Positions 37,401 through 45,936 of a stretch of DNA of 64,000 bases are shown here, piece by piece. The translations under genes and the position numbers were made by a program. The DNA lies in assembly GCF_026191675.1 (NCBI RefSeq), contig NZ_JAKRRY010000001.1, positions 372,001 to 436,000 on the forward strand, written 5' to 3'. Each line of letters begins with the position of its first letter. Position 1 is the first letter of the stretch. The notes below the pieces were generated by a model. The model was not told the origin of the DNA. It worked only from the letters and a program-made list of their open reading frames with translations, and made no database searches. Source of the DNA: Vibrio qingdaonensis. GTDB taxonomy: Bacteria; Pseudomonadota; Gammaproteobacteria; Enterobacterales; Vibrionaceae.

Positions 37401-38878
37401 AATCCGGTGACAATACACTCAATGGCGGCCTAGGTGACGACATTATCCTCGGTGGCACTGGCAATGACACCATTATTGGCGGCGAAGGCGATGACTATAT
37501 CAAAACGGGTGCGGGTAATGATTCCGTCACTGGTGGCATTGGCGATGATGACATCATTGCTCAAAGTGGCAATAACACCTTATTTGGTAACGAGGGTAAC
37601 GATACAATAAGCTCTGGCGATGGCAGTGATCACATTGAAGGTGGCGAAGGAGATGACACCCTATCATCGAGTGATGGCGACGATACATTAAGAGGTGGTA
37701 GTGGTGCTGATTCACTCATAGCCAACGCTGGCAACAATAAGCTGTACGGCGGCGATGACAGCGACTCACTCTCCTCTGGAGCAGGCCATGACCAACTTTG
37801 GGGCGACCAAGGTAATGACAGTCTAAACGCTGGCGCCGGCGACGATAAACTGTATGGCGGAGCGGGCAACGACCTTTTAAACGCAGGCTCAGGTAACGAT
37901 TTACTCGAAGGCGGCGAAGGTGATGACAAGCTTTATGGCTATGGCGATAACGATACGCTAGACGGGGGCACTGGCGCCGACAAACTTTATGGCGGCGATG
38001 GTGATGATACGCTTTTAGGAGGCACTGGTAACGACCGATTAAAAGGTGACAGCGGTACCGACCAATTGTTCGGTGGCGAAGGTAATGACCGCCTTGAAGG
38101 TGGCTCCGGTAACGATATCCTCTATGGCCAAGACGGCAATGACACTGTATATGGTCAATCTGGCGACGACCACATGTATGGCGAGCTCGGTGATGACAAA
38201 ATGTATGGCGGCTCTGGTACTGACCACCTATCCGGTGAAGAAGGTAACGATACACTCGACGGTGGCGGTAACAGTGATTACATTGATGGTGGCGTTGGTG
38301 ATGATACACTTCGTGGCGGATCGGGCGATGATTTGATCTTTGGTCAGGAAGGCAACGATTCGCTCGACGGTGGCAGCGGCCTTGATCAATTGTTTGCAGG
38401 CAGCGGCGATGACACGCTTATATTCGATAGTGAAGAACTGAACTCTGGTGAGGCTAACTCCGTCTACTTTAGCGGAGGGGAAGGTTTTGATGTGCTGGTC
38501 GTGGGTAACGATGGCGACAACCAAACTATCGACATGTCAAAAACCGCCTTCCAAGAGATTGAAGGCATAAAAGTCACTTCAACCGATACCGATATTTCAA
38601 TTGCACTCGATAAGGTCACGATCAATGACACCGCCGGTGACGCCAACGGTCAGTTTGTTTGTACTGGCGCAAAGTCTATCGACTTGTCTGGTTGGGGGTG
38701 GGAGCTTAAAAGTACCACTACAGATATGGATCAAGGACTTAAAGATGCCTACGAAGCACAAAACCTTGACACGTCTAATTTGTATGGTTACAAACTCGAA
38801 AGCTCGGATGGAAAAGAAGTCACTATTTGGAGTGATTTAGAGCAAGACGACATTAATTTCCCATCAGATATAGCTTAG
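34439..38878 (+). CDS. Giant calcium-binding RTX repeat protein, type I secretion substrate
   Basis: A protein of 1,479 residues made almost wholly of RTX nonapeptides (GGxGxDxLx). A short repeat block comes first (about 1-50, beginning MEGTKHNDLITGTKNADN). Next is a 140-residue non-repeat insert (about 55-200) rich in Thr/Ser with a beta-sandwich look. A continuous repeat array follows (about 200-1330, on the order of a hundred nonapeptides, often paired into 18-residue units), then a C-terminal region (about 1340-1479) with ITIALDKV-like and WSDLEQDDINFPSDIA segments, the place of a type I secretion signal. There is no N-terminal signal peptide and no enzyme motif, so a structural matrix or adhesin role is likely. 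The convergent exporter genes support secretion. An upstream TTG at 34361 is a weaker start. The upstream region (34183-34438) has a 9-C run at 34185-34193. Confidence 0.85.
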   Translation: MEGTKHNDLITGTKNADNINARSGNDEVHAHQGDDFIAGGEGSDHIEAGDGSDTVLGDVEYETPTETTTTENSSSNDSWGASQSVYSFSAAEQTEGSDPITHSVRLGNYLVDQTSSLTANFNVTTASESVVVVITDENGQVIQTLPATVDENGDVSLSFTYTSEQSSNDSPIHFSLETTDGQPLSQVNSVDIAVYGLYDDTIDGGAGDDILKGQQGNDTIFGGSGDDFLDGDINDDQLFGGEGDDVLVGGNGDDVLSGGEGNDTLLGSDGDDRLQGDAGDDMLLGELGDDIIYGGEGADVAIGDDGDDQIYGETGNDVLLGGKGTDYIDGGTGDDEIQGEEGNDTLYGGEGADFIMGGDDDDIIHGQSDNDLLLGGDGNDTLLGGLGDDVIVGEVGDDQLSGNEGNDVLIGDAGDDYLVGGDGNDELYGGTGTDSLLGGDGSDIIHANEGDDIISSGQGDDQVYAGSGDDQIETGAGDDVIFGQSGHNTIDSGDGADTIYTESGDDIIESGADNDTIYAGGGQNTINTGDGADAVYADSGNDIIDSGAGSDVIYAGDGDNQILGQDGDDHLYSGSGSDAIHAGTGHDTVYSGSGNDTISAGTGNDRVFAGAGDDVVLGEQGNNTLFGEGGNDTLTAGLNASELHGGSGHDTLTGSDEDDVLKGGADNDTLVSGKGNDTVYAGTGTDTVVTGEGDDIVFGEAGTNTIETGAGNDSVYGGTGADNINTAEGRDTIYAGGGADTVYSGTRDDHLDGGAGDDVLYGEDGNDAIFGGDGDDQLIGGDGYDFLAGGAGNDTMTDDGQDTLLGEAGDDTLIAASTGSHQIFGGTGNDTLIGSDVADSLYGGNDDDTITGGGGNDNLFAGDGQDTVDAGLGDDTVFGEAGTNTITLGQGDDILYGGEDNDTATGDQGNDTLYGGGGADTLSGGEGTDTIDGGIGSDQLFGNEESDVLLGNAGNDRLDGGSGDDYLFAGSGDDHLIGGEGSDQLHGESGDNTLNGGLGDDIILGGTGNDTIIGGEGDDYIKTGAGNDSVTGGIGDDDIIAQSGNNTLFGNEGNDTISSGDGSDHIEGGEGDDTLSSSDGDDTLRGGSGADSLIANAGNNKLYGGDDSDSLSSGAGHDQLWGDQGNDSLNAGAGDDKLYGGAGNDLLNAGSGNDLLEGGEGDDKLYGYGDNDTLDGGTGADKLYGGDGDDTLLGGTGNDRLKGDSGTDQLFGGEGNDRLEGGSGNDILYGQDGNDTVYGQSGDDHMYGELGDDKMYGGSGTDHLSGEEGNDTLDGGGNSDYIDGGVGDDTLRGGSGDDLIFGQEGNDSLDGGSGLDQLFAGSGDDTLIFDSEELNSGEANSVYFSGGEGFDVLVVGNDGDNQTIDMSKTAFQEIEGIKVTSTDTDISIALDKVTINDTAGDANGQFVCTGAKSIDLSGWGWELKSTTTDMDQGLKDAYEAQNLDTSNLYGYKLESSDGKEVTIWSDLEQDDINFPSDIA

Positions 38879-38903
38879 GCTTGTCGTCGTTATATTCCTC
38901 GTT

Positions 38904-38931
38904 GGGTGAATGAATCGTCATTCACCCTTTT
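38904..38931 (+). terminator. Hairpin after the RTX gene
   Basis: GGGTGAATGA (38904-38913) pairs with TCATTCACCC (38918-38927) around ATCG, followed by TTTT. Confidence 0.8.
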
Positions 38932-38959
38932 CCAAAACTTCCTTGCAACACGACTGTTT

Positions 38960-38986
38960 GCCCTCTTAATGTAGAGGGCTTTTTTT
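38960..38986 (+). terminator. Second Rho-independent terminator after the RTX gene
   Basis: GCCCTCT (38960-38966) pairs with AGAGGGC (38973-38979) and is followed by seven T residues. It makes a tandem terminator with the hairpin about 30 nt before it. Confidence 0.85.
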
Positions 38987-39041
38987 GCGTTGTTATTAGT
39001 TCAACTCGCTATGAGCACCAGCAACCGTTATTCAATGCCCT

Positions 39042-39287
39042 CTAACAACTTACTGCAGCAACAACTTCCTGCAACTGCCAGCGGATGGTGGTACGCGACT
39101 TCTGCATTCTGCAACCGTTACAGTAATAGCTCACATTGCCGCATGCTTTTAATGCTTCAAGTGGCTCGTGACACTCCGGACAAAAAGGGACTTTTCGGTA
39201 TTTTATCGTACACTTTGAACATACATTGCTAGTATTCAGTAGTACGTCTACCTGACACTTCGGGCACAGTAAGATAGGTTGATTCAT
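39042..39287 (-). CDS. Small zinc-ribbon protein (YfgJ-like)
   Basis: An 81-residue protein with several Cys pairs in zinc-ribbon spacing: CPKC (8-11), CSKC (23-26), CPEC (36-39), and a further C..YYCNGC group (about 49-59). The segment FCPECHEPLEALKACGNVSYYC strongly recalls E. coli YfgJ (zinc-ribbon family, DUF1407). A good ribosome site (AAAGAGGA) precedes the ATG. It lies 203 nt past the small membrane zinc-ribbon gene, on the same strand as the type I secretion operon. Function is not known. Confidence 0.7.
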   Translation of the reverse strand: MNQPILLCPKCQVDVLLNTSNVCSKCTIKYRKVPFCPECHEPLEALKACGNVSYYCNGCRMQKSRTTIRWQLQEVVAAVSC

Positions 39288-39490
39288 AGTTGTTCCTCTT
39301 TCGCCAAATCCAATTTAGAAGCAAACCGCTTTTAGCTGCGAGTTCACAACACGTCCCCCTACTACCTGGAGGTTTGCTGATTGTTTGCCTAAAAAGCACT
39401 ACGAACAAGTAACATACCGTATCGATGATACAGAAAGGAAGGAAAGGAAGGTCAACCATAATATCTATACAACAAGTTGAAGCTTATACA

Positions 39491-39751
39491 CTAGTTCGAA
39501 TGCAAACAGCCATAGACTTTTTCATGGCAGCGTTGACACTGATAGGAGTGGCGGTGTGTTTTTTCCCCGCAATGTGGACAAGGTACCATTCGTTTATCCG
39601 AGCTGCACAAAATGAGAATTAAACCCACAGGCCCAAGTACGTACCCTAGCAACGCACCAGCAATTACTCGCCCTTTTTTTGCACCAACAACGACAGAAAG
39701 CACAAGAAAAAAGCCATAAAATGACAGCCAAAATAACATTTCAGGTTCCAT
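39491..39751 (-). CDS. Small membrane protein with C-terminal zinc ribbon
   Basis: An 86-residue protein with two hydrophobic segments (about 5-22, FWLSFYGFFLVLSVVVG; and 30-49, AGALLGYVLGPVGLILIL) and a cytoplasmic-looking tail with a CPHC...CQRC zinc ribbon and three His. The start ATG follows AGAGG, only 3 nt after the stop of the HlyD-like adaptor gene, so it is very likely in the type I secretion operon. I do not recognise the family. The 203-base gap to the next gene shows no clear element. Confidence 0.65.
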   Translation of the reverse strand: MEPEMLFWLSFYGFFLVLSVVVGAKKGRVIAGALLGYVLGPVGLILILCSSDKRMVPCPHCGEKTHRHSYQCQRCHEKVYGCLHSN

Positions 39752-39754
39752 ACA

Positions 39755-41065
39755 CTATACCTCTCTCATGGCGCGATAATAGCTAACCGTTAACGGCGCG
39801 GTTAAGTAGTCCCATAGCGTTCTCTTCTCTAAAACAATAAAGACTTCCGTCTGCATTCCGGGATACAGTTCAATATTATCTAATCCAACCAGTGCGTCCT
39901 TCGCCAACTTTACTTTCACCCGGTATCCTGTTTGCTGTTCGTTGGAATCATCGCTCAAGCGGTCTGCTGCAACATAAGTCACCTCGCCATCTACTGGTGG
40001 CGTTTTTCTAACGTTATAAGCACTTAAACGAACTTTAGCCTGTAGCCCTACGCGCACAACATCAATGTCTTGCGCCGGGATCAGAGCTTCTATAATCAGC
40101 TCATCAGTCTCTGGTACTATCTCCATGAGAACATCACCGGGGTTCACAATTCCACCAACACTCGCCACATTAAGTCCGACCACGGTGCCATTGTGCTCGC
40201 TGCGAATGGTGACTCGCGACTTAACATCCGTTGCCGCTTTTAGCGCTTCACTAATGTCACGAGATTCCTTTTGTACTTGCGCAAGTTGGGAAGAATAGGT
40301 TTGTTTTAATTCCAACAACGTTGATTGATGATTTTGCTCTAAGGTTGCCAATTGACGATGGTTGACCTCGGTTTCAGCACTTACTTCTGCTAACTCTGCA
40401 TCCACTCGCGCTGCAGCCCGTTTTAGCTCAAGCATTCGGGTTTTTGACACGTAGCCCTTTTTCACCAACCCTTGTGTCATATCAATCTCCTCTTTGAGAA
40501 GAGACAACTGACGCTCGATCGCTCTTTTTTGAAACTGACCACCGCGAACTTGTTCGTCCAACAGCGCTTTTTTCTGCAAATACTGCCCTTCCGTTAACTC
40601 AAGTTTGAGAATGGCTTGCTGATATTGCAATTGTTCACTGCTGATCACATTGGCTACAACCTGAGTTTTATCAGCCGTATCTATCTCAATGCCGTCATCC
40701 ACAAACCTCCAATCAACTTGTCGGCTGTCATCTAATAATGCTTGAAGTCGGCGTTTTTGATAATCCAAAGAAATAGATTTCAATATTAACCGCTGAAAAT
40801 CCGCTTCAGCTCGCGAATTTGATAACTCAAGCAAGACATCGCCCGCCTGAACACTTTGTCCCTCTTTAACGTAAACTTGCTTCACCCACCCCCCTTCAAG
40901 GTGCTGAACTTGTTTACGCTTACTTTCTACCACCAGCACCCCTCTTGCAATAGAAGCCGCGCTAAGATCAACGGACACCGCCCACCAAACAAAACCCACT
41001 GTCGTGACTAGACTGAGAATAATCCCTTTTCTGATAACGCTTTTAGTATCAAATACCATAGCCAC
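39755..41065 (-). CDS. Type I secretion membrane fusion protein (HlyD/PrtE family)
   Basis: A 436-residue periplasmic adaptor. One N-terminal membrane segment (about 12-32, KGIILSLVTTVGFVWWAVS) is followed by a lipoyl-type segment (SKRKQVQHLEGGWVKQVYVKEGQSVQ), a long coiled coil (about 95-280) and the returning half with VTIRSEHNGTVVGLNV and GGIVNPGDVLMEIVPETDEL. The typical end is ELYPGMQTEVFIV then RTLWDYLTAPL. It would bridge the ABC exporter to a TolC-like channel encoded elsewhere. It starts 2 nt after the ABC gene. The nearest likely cargo is the convergent RTX protein. Confidence 0.9.
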   Translation of the reverse strand: MAMVFDTKSVIRKGIILSLVTTVGFVWWAVSVDLSAASIARGVLVVESKRKQVQHLEGGWVKQVYVKEGQSVQAGDVLLELSNSRAEADFQRLILKSISLDYQKRRLQALLDDSRQVDWRFVDDGIEIDTADKTQVVANVISSEQLQYQQAILKLELTEGQYLQKKALLDEQVRGGQFQKRAIERQLSLLKEEIDMTQGLVKKGYVSKTRMLELKRAAARVDAELAEVSAETEVNHRQLATLEQNHQSTLLELKQTYSSQLAQVQKESRDISEALKAATDVKSRVTIRSEHNGTVVGLNVASVGGIVNPGDVLMEIVPETDELIIEALIPAQDIDVVRVGLQAKVRLSAYNVRKTPPVDGEVTYVAADRLSDDSNEQQTGYRVKVKLAKDALVGLDNIELYPGMQTEVFIVLEKRTLWDYLTAPLTVSYYRAMREV

Positions 41066-41067
41066 TC

Positions 41068-42768
41068 CTACCCTGTACTTTTAGACTGATGGTCATCAAT
41101 TCTGGCGGGAGCACCCGTTTCTGCATGTAACCCCAGAAATTGCTCACTTTTCCCGGCTTTCTCTACCTTGCCGTCTTTTAATAAGATCACCCAATCCATC
41201 TGTCTTAAAAAACCCGGTCGATGACTAATCATCACCGCTGTAATTTCATTTTCTTTACAGTGCTGAAGTACAATCGCAAGTGCCACCTCTCCCTCAGGGT
41301 CAAGGTTGGAATTAGGCTCGTCTAATACCAGCACTTTCGGATTTGAAAAAATAGCCCGAGCCAGACCTATTCGCTGCATTTGACCACCAGAAAGTTGCAA
41401 GCCCCCCTCACCACAGTACGTTTGGTAACCGTCAGGGAGCGATATGATGAGCTCGTGAATACATGCCAATTTAGCGGCAGCGATGACATCTTCGTCTTTT
41501 GCATGACTGAATCGACTAATATTGTCTCTAACAGTGCCCGATAAAAGTCCGACATGCTGCGGTAAATAACCAATATGTTCACCAAACTGGGTCTCAGACC
41601 ACTGTTCAATGGTGGCCCCATCCACCTCTATCATGCCAATACTTGGCTGATAGATACCCATAATGAGCTTAGCGAGTGTTGATTTACCCGAACCAGAATT
41701 TCCCAGTATTGCCAACGACTGTCCACCCGCTAATTTGAAATTAATGTTCTGCAGCAATGGTTCTTGCATCGTCGGTAGTTTAAGAGCAACGTTTTTAAAG
41801 TGAATTTGACCTTTAGGTTCAGGAAGGGTGACTTTTGATATCGACGGCTCTTTTTCAGCCAGTCGATTTAGACGATACCAAGCCCCCGCTGCGCTATACC
41901 ATGATTTCCAAGCCGATACCGCTTGTTCAAATGGCGATAACACACGCCCCATAATGATAGAGCTGGCAATAATCGCTCCGGTACCTAGCTGCTGAGTAAG
42001 CACTAAATACACACCAAGAGTGAGCACCGCAATTTGCAGTAAGGTGCGAAAATATCGGCTCAACGATAACAATCGCCCCATTCGCGAGTTAACTTGCCAT
42101 TGATAAGCAAGCAACTTTTCGCTTTTACCTTCCCAAACTTTGCCGATACTGTCTGACATTCCCATCGCTTTAAGCATAGGAGCATTGCGCAAGTAGTCAT
42201 TAAGTTCCATATTGGTACGATTAGAGTATTGATTCGCCTCATCATTTGACCGACGACTGTGGTACAGAACCACCACTGCCATCATCATAAATACGGCGCT
42301 ACCGATTAAGGCGACCGCACCAATATACGGATGCAGCATAAATAGGATAATCAGAAAAAACGGCACCCAAGGAAGGTCAAAAATAGCAGAAGTAGAAGGG
42401 GTAACGAGGAAATTACGGATTTCGGATAAATCTTGTAAGCTTTGTTTCTCAATTCGATTGGTCACCGAAGACTGAGAAATGCTTTTGGCTAATAACACGC
42501 CACTTAATTGAGCATCTAATTTCAACCCCGACTTTTGCAGCAACTCGGTGCGAATATACTCCAGTAAAAATTGTGCCGTCACCAAAAAGAGGACAATGCC
42601 CATTAACGCAAACATCGTCTCTAGACTCGAACTCGACAGAACTCGGTCAAACAATTGCAAGCCATAAATGGGTAGCGATAACACTAAAAAATTAATGACA
42701 CAACTGAAAAAGCATACTATCCAGAGCTCTTTTCTAGTGTGCGTAAATGCGGACTTAATTCGTTCCAT
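41068..42768 (-). CDS. Type I secretion ABC transporter (PrtD family)
   Basis: A 566-residue fused permease/ATPase. The membrane domain (about 15-300) has about six segments and lacks the C39-like N-terminal domain, as in PrtD-type exporters. The ATPase domain holds Walker A GNSGSGKST, signature LSGGQMQRIGLARAI and Walker B VLVLDEPNSNLD, and ends with MISHRPGFL. The start is ATG 42768; a GTG nine bases earlier (42777) has GAGGTTT upstream and may be used instead. It is the first gene of an operon with the adaptor and two small zinc-ribbon genes. No TolC gene is present nearby. Confidence 0.9.
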   Translation of the reverse strand: MERIKSAFTHTRKELWIVCFFSCVINFLVLSLPIYGLQLFDRVLSSSSLETMFALMGIVLFLVTAQFLLEYIRTELLQKSGLKLDAQLSGVLLAKSISQSSVTNRIEKQSLQDLSEIRNFLVTPSTSAIFDLPWVPFFLIILFMLHPYIGAVALIGSAVFMMMAVVVLYHSRRSNDEANQYSNRTNMELNDYLRNAPMLKAMGMSDSIGKVWEGKSEKLLAYQWQVNSRMGRLLSLSRYFRTLLQIAVLTLGVYLVLTQQLGTGAIIASSIIMGRVLSPFEQAVSAWKSWYSAAGAWYRLNRLAEKEPSISKVTLPEPKGQIHFKNVALKLPTMQEPLLQNINFKLAGGQSLAILGNSGSGKSTLAKLIMGIYQPSIGMIEVDGATIEQWSETQFGEHIGYLPQHVGLLSGTVRDNISRFSHAKDEDVIAAAKLACIHELIISLPDGYQTYCGEGGLQLSGGQMQRIGLARAIFSNPKVLVLDEPNSNLDPEGEVALAIVLQHCKENEITAVMISHRPGFLRQMDWVILLKDGKVEKAGKSEQFLGLHAETGAPARIDDHQSKSTG

Positions 42769-42888
42769 GTAAGCCACAAACCTCAATAGTATTCAACTAA
42801 AAAGGAGTATAGTAACTACGACAACAATGTGTATTTTTTATGCGTTCAATAAACATCTCAGAAACAAGCAGTTAAAGTTAAATGGGGC

Positions 42889-43521
42889 TTATGCTAAGTT
42901 AAATCGACGACTAATTTCAATTCCACTTGCCACCGCTCGATGACTCTCTTTCAGAATCCAATTGATGGGGTTTCTTACCCAAGGTTGAGGATCGTTCTCT
43001 GGAAATCGGTCTACGGTTTTCACTGCGACGACGTTCAAGCCTACTTCTTGACACGTTTCAATACAGCGTTTGGCATGCCAAGACTGGGCCACCACCACTA
43101 CGTTTCGGCCTATAGCACAATCAAGCGCCTGTTTCGCGATATCCGCAGTGGTGAGATAATCATCGCTCGATATCACGTGCGCGTTAGCGACTTTATGAAC
43201 GGCGTGCTTCGCGACCTCTTGCTGTAAATGGGCATCTAAAAACGGATAGTCTTTCATTAAACTGACGACTTGTTGGCCAAGGCAACGATTGACATCATCA
43301 CTGTCTCCAAAGGAAAACGCGATGACACTATGAGCCTCTAATGGATTGCCATAATCATCAATCGACAATTGGGTTTCTCCTAAATAGGTTTCCACTCTTT
43401 GTTTTTGTTTTTGACTAAGCTGATAGTCGCGTGAAGACGCAAGGAATTGTTGTAACACTGTCGCCGAATGGCGAACGGGAGAAAGTTCTGAGCGAGTTAA
43501 AGTATTGATAAAATTTCGCAT
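42889..43521 (-). CDS. YdcF/SanA-like (DUF218) protein
   Basis: A 210-residue cytoplasmic protein without a signal peptide or membrane segment. The core resembles the DUF218/ElyC-SanA-YdcF fold: a strand HSVIAFSFGD, then HVISSDDYLTTADIAKQAL, then NVVVVAQSWHAKRCIETCQEVGLNVVAVKT, ending VRNPINWILKESHRAV. The typical QSWHAKR motif corresponds to the conserved TS..H..R stretch. It has a good ribosome site (GAGGTGCTGCT). Family assignment is moderate, and the role is unknown; in other bacteria this fold occurs in envelope-linked proteins. It is divergent from the fourth DUF3131 gene; the 232 bases between them must hold both promoters. Confidence 0.6.
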   Translation of the reverse strand: MRNFINTLTRSELSPVRHSATVLQQFLASSRDYQLSQKQKQRVETYLGETQLSIDDYGNPLEAHSVIAFSFGDSDDVNRCLGQQVVSLMKDYPFLDAHLQQEVAKHAVHKVANAHVISSDDYLTTADIAKQALDCAIGRNVVVVAQSWHAKRCIETCQEVGLNVVAVKTVDRFPENDPQPWVRNPINWILKESHRAVASGIEISRRFNLA

Positions 43522-43753
43522 AGCAGCACCTCGTTGGGTTAGCCCTGCCTATCCGTTGACTCAATACAGTCCGTTGACGCCATGATAGTACCAACTTCAA
43601 CAAAAAAATGACAGTGCTTAGTACAAAAAGTAATCGATCTTTATTAACACTGAGCGTTCGATTTTGAGACACTCTCGATCTAATGAAACTCGAAAATAAT
43701 AACTTATGTATTATCATTAGGTTATCTTCTGCCTTCCTTCCGGGGACTTTTTA

Positions 43754-45238
43754 TTGGTATCACGCTTAATTCGGTCTTTTTTCATCATCTTGATGCCAGC
43801 GGCGTTTGTGTACGCGGATACTGGCATGCCCGAATTACCAAGCTTTTATGGTGGTCGCGCTGTGGCCCCAGGTGAAACAACCAAAGAAGCGAAAACCATC
43901 GACTATCAGCGACGTGCTTTAGCTCCACCAATTCGTCCAGAAGCCCCCCTAGACGAATACAGCCCTCACGCCTTGCCCTCTCCCTTGACCATGATGGATG
44001 AAGCAGAACACAGCCAAGAATCGTTTTTAGTCGATGTTCAAAAGCTATCTCGTAATGACTGGCTGATGGCACAAAAAGCACAACATTATTTCCAAAAAAA
44101 TCACCACGAAACAACGGGGATGTGGGATTCGGTTCAAGGCTACCATCACGCTACAATGTGGGACATTGCCAGCGGGCTAGCCGCCACATTGGCCCTACAC
44201 GCTCTTAAGCTAGAAACCACCGAAATAACCCGTGACCGACTTCGTACCACGTTAACCACACTCGCTGACTTTCCGCTTTACAAAACAACACTGCCCAATC
44301 GAGAATACAGCGCAAAAACCGGGTTACCCAGTGGCAGTTATAGCACCAGCGCCTCAAACGGTAACGGTTGGTCCGCATTGGATATTGGCCGTCTGCTCAT
44401 TTGGTTAAAAATTACCGAGGTACGTTTTCCGGAATTGTCGCCCATCGTCCAAGACATCACATCTCATTGGAGCTTATCCTCAGCAATCAAGGAACAAACC
44501 CTTTATGGAACAAAGTTGTATAAAGGTAAGGAATATTTTAGACAAGAAGGTCGATTAGGCTATTTGCAATACGCTGCGCAAGGCTACGCACTCTATGGGT
44601 TCGACTTGTCTGCTAGCTACGACAATACCACATCAGAAACCATTAGCGTGGACGGGATGGACTTGTATGTAGATACACGTAATGTGCCCTATTTCACTAG
44701 CGACCCCTATGTATTACTTGCATTAGAGATTGGCCGTCCACAAGTATGGTGGAACCAATTAGACGCGCTCTACCAATTACAAAAACATCGCTCAGAATTA
44801 ACGAACCAGCTCCATATTTACGCAGAAGATGCGATGAGTAAAAGCCCTTGGTTCGCCTACAATAATATCTACTATTACGGGACCAGTTGGTTAAGTGTTA
44901 GTCCTGGTGGCAAACCCATTGAAACACCACAGCGATTCAGTAATAAAGCGGGCTTTGGTTTCAGCGTACTATTTGACGACGCTTTCAGCGCAAAACTTAG
45001 AGAAGAAGTCCTTCGAACCAGTTTAAACGCCAGAAGTATCCCCACTGGCATCTATACGGACAATGGGACAAACAACGCGTTCAATATCAACACTAATTCA
45101 TTAGTGCTTGTGTCTTTGTGGTACAAAGCGCTCGGAAAAATCCCGATCCTAGAAGCTTCAATGAGCCAACACTTAACATGGGAAAATCAAGTGTCCGAAG
45201 ATCAAGCATTGCAGATTAAAAACATGGACGATGGATAG
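43754..45238 (+). CDS. Exported DUF3131 protein (fourth copy)
   Basis: A 494-residue protein with a Sec signal (VSRLIRSFFIILMPAAFVYA), a 65-residue linker rich in Pro, and a DUF3131 domain (about 95-475). Shared landmarks are DWLMAQKAQHYFQKNHHETTGM, SVQGYHHATMWDIASGLA, LPNREYSAKTG, GWSALDIGRLLIWLK, EGRLGYLQYAAQGYALYGFD, PWFAYNNIYYYG and TGIYTDNGTNNAFNINTN. It is encoded apart from the three-gene array, on the opposite strand, and is no closer to any one of them by eye. It appears to start at TTG 43754; no ATG suits the signal peptide. Periplasmic location and a carbohydrate-active fold are likely; activity is unproven. Confidence 0.76.
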   Translation: MVSRLIRSFFIILMPAAFVYADTGMPELPSFYGGRAVAPGETTKEAKTIDYQRRALAPPIRPEAPLDEYSPHALPSPLTMMDEAEHSQESFLVDVQKLSRNDWLMAQKAQHYFQKNHHETTGMWDSVQGYHHATMWDIASGLAATLALHALKLETTEITRDRLRTTLTTLADFPLYKTTLPNREYSAKTGLPSGSYSTSASNGNGWSALDIGRLLIWLKITEVRFPELSPIVQDITSHWSLSSAIKEQTLYGTKLYKGKEYFRQEGRLGYLQYAAQGYALYGFDLSASYDNTTSETISVDGMDLYVDTRNVPYFTSDPYVLLALEIGRPQVWWNQLDALYQLQKHRSELTNQLHIYAEDAMSKSPWFAYNNIYYYGTSWLSVSPGGKPIETPQRFSNKAGFGFSVLFDDAFSAKLREEVLRTSLNARSIPTGIYTDNGTNNAFNINTNSLVLVSLWYKALGKIPILEASMSQHLTWENQVSEDQALQIKNMDDG

Positions 45239-45283
45239 TCAGACTGAGGGGGCTCAAGAAGAAGGGGGATACGGCTTAGAAAT

Positions 45284-45315
45284 AGACCGCCTTTTTCATA
45301 GAATAAAGGCGGTCT
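45284..45315. terminator. Inverted repeat between convergent DUF3131 and RidA genes
   Basis: AGACCGCCTTT (45284-45294) and AAAGGCGGTCT (45305-45315) form an 11-bp stem with a 10-nt loop between two convergent genes. Confidence 0.6.
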
Positions 45316-45333
45316 CTGTCTCACAGCGTCAAT

Positions 45334-45678
45334 TTACACCGCCGCGACCACTGAAATTTCTACTAATAACTCTTCTCTTGCCATGCTTGCTTCAACACAA
45401 GCGCGAGCTGGGGCGTAGCCTTCTGGTACCCACGCATCCCACACCTCATTCATGGCTTTAAAGTCTGCCATTGTTTTTACGTATATCGTTGCAGATAGCA
45501 GTTTTTCGCGACTCGAACCGACACTTTCAAGCAATTCATCTACTTTTTCCAGCATGGTTGTCGTCTGGTGAGTAATGTCTTGAGTTGAATCCTTAGCGAC
45601 TTGCCCACAAAAATAAACCGTACCGTTATGAATCACTGCGCGGCTCATACGTTGTTTTGTTTCTTTTCTTTCAATCAT
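45334..45678 (-). CDS. RidA family protein
   Basis: A 114-residue RidA/YjgF-type protein of the YoaB-like branch. RidA enzymes hydrolyse reactive enamine/imine intermediates made by PLP enzymes. Landmarks are [20 protein letters not shown], the middle [25 protein letters not shown] in parts, and the active-site-like [15 protein letters not shown] with the conserved Arg. Length matches the family. A good site (CAGGTAG) precedes the ATG. It is divergent from the PanE-like gene with 258 bases between them. Confidence 0.88.
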   Translation of the reverse strand: MIERKETKQRMSRAVIHNGTVYFCGQVAKDSTQDITHQTTTMLEKVDELLESVGSSREKLLSATIYVKTMADFKAMNEVWDAWVPEGYAPARACVEASMAREELLVEISVVAAV

Positions 45679-45936
45679 CTTACTACCTGTTATTACGTCG
45701 ACATGTGCGGCTTAAACCGAATAAATACCCGCAAATAATAAAGCGCCTACCATGCTACAGCAATGGATTCTTTTGAAAACCGAGAACACGCGCTAAGTAT
45801 CAGTATCATCATTATTTATATAAGAAACTTGACGTTGCCGATGGTTCACATTTCGCCACGAATATTGCCCTCAAAGGTTCACTAATTCGTCAGTTCATGT
45901 ACATTACTTCAATTAATGCATAACAAGGACGTCGCT

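Noticed and set aside
35029..38524. Many minus-strand and other-frame ORFs of 60-200 codons across the RTX gene
   Set aside because: They are shadows of the repeated GGxGxD codons. Their products are low-complexity Ser/Pro or His/Arg strings, have no ribosome sites, and the plus-strand frame is continuous for 1,479 codons.
34439..38878. Short repeats in DNA resembling a CRISPR or satellite array
   Set aside because: The repeats follow the codons of RTX nonapeptides with varied third bases; there are no identical repeats with unique spacers of constant length.
39229..39459. Minus-strand ORF of 76 codons between the zinc-ribbon genes
   Set aside because: It overlaps the start of the YfgJ-like gene in another frame and has no recognisable motif or ribosome site.
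45231..45461. 76-codon plus-strand ORF after the fourth DUF3131 gene
   Set aside because: It overlaps the RidA gene on the opposite strand and contains the terminator hairpin; no motif.
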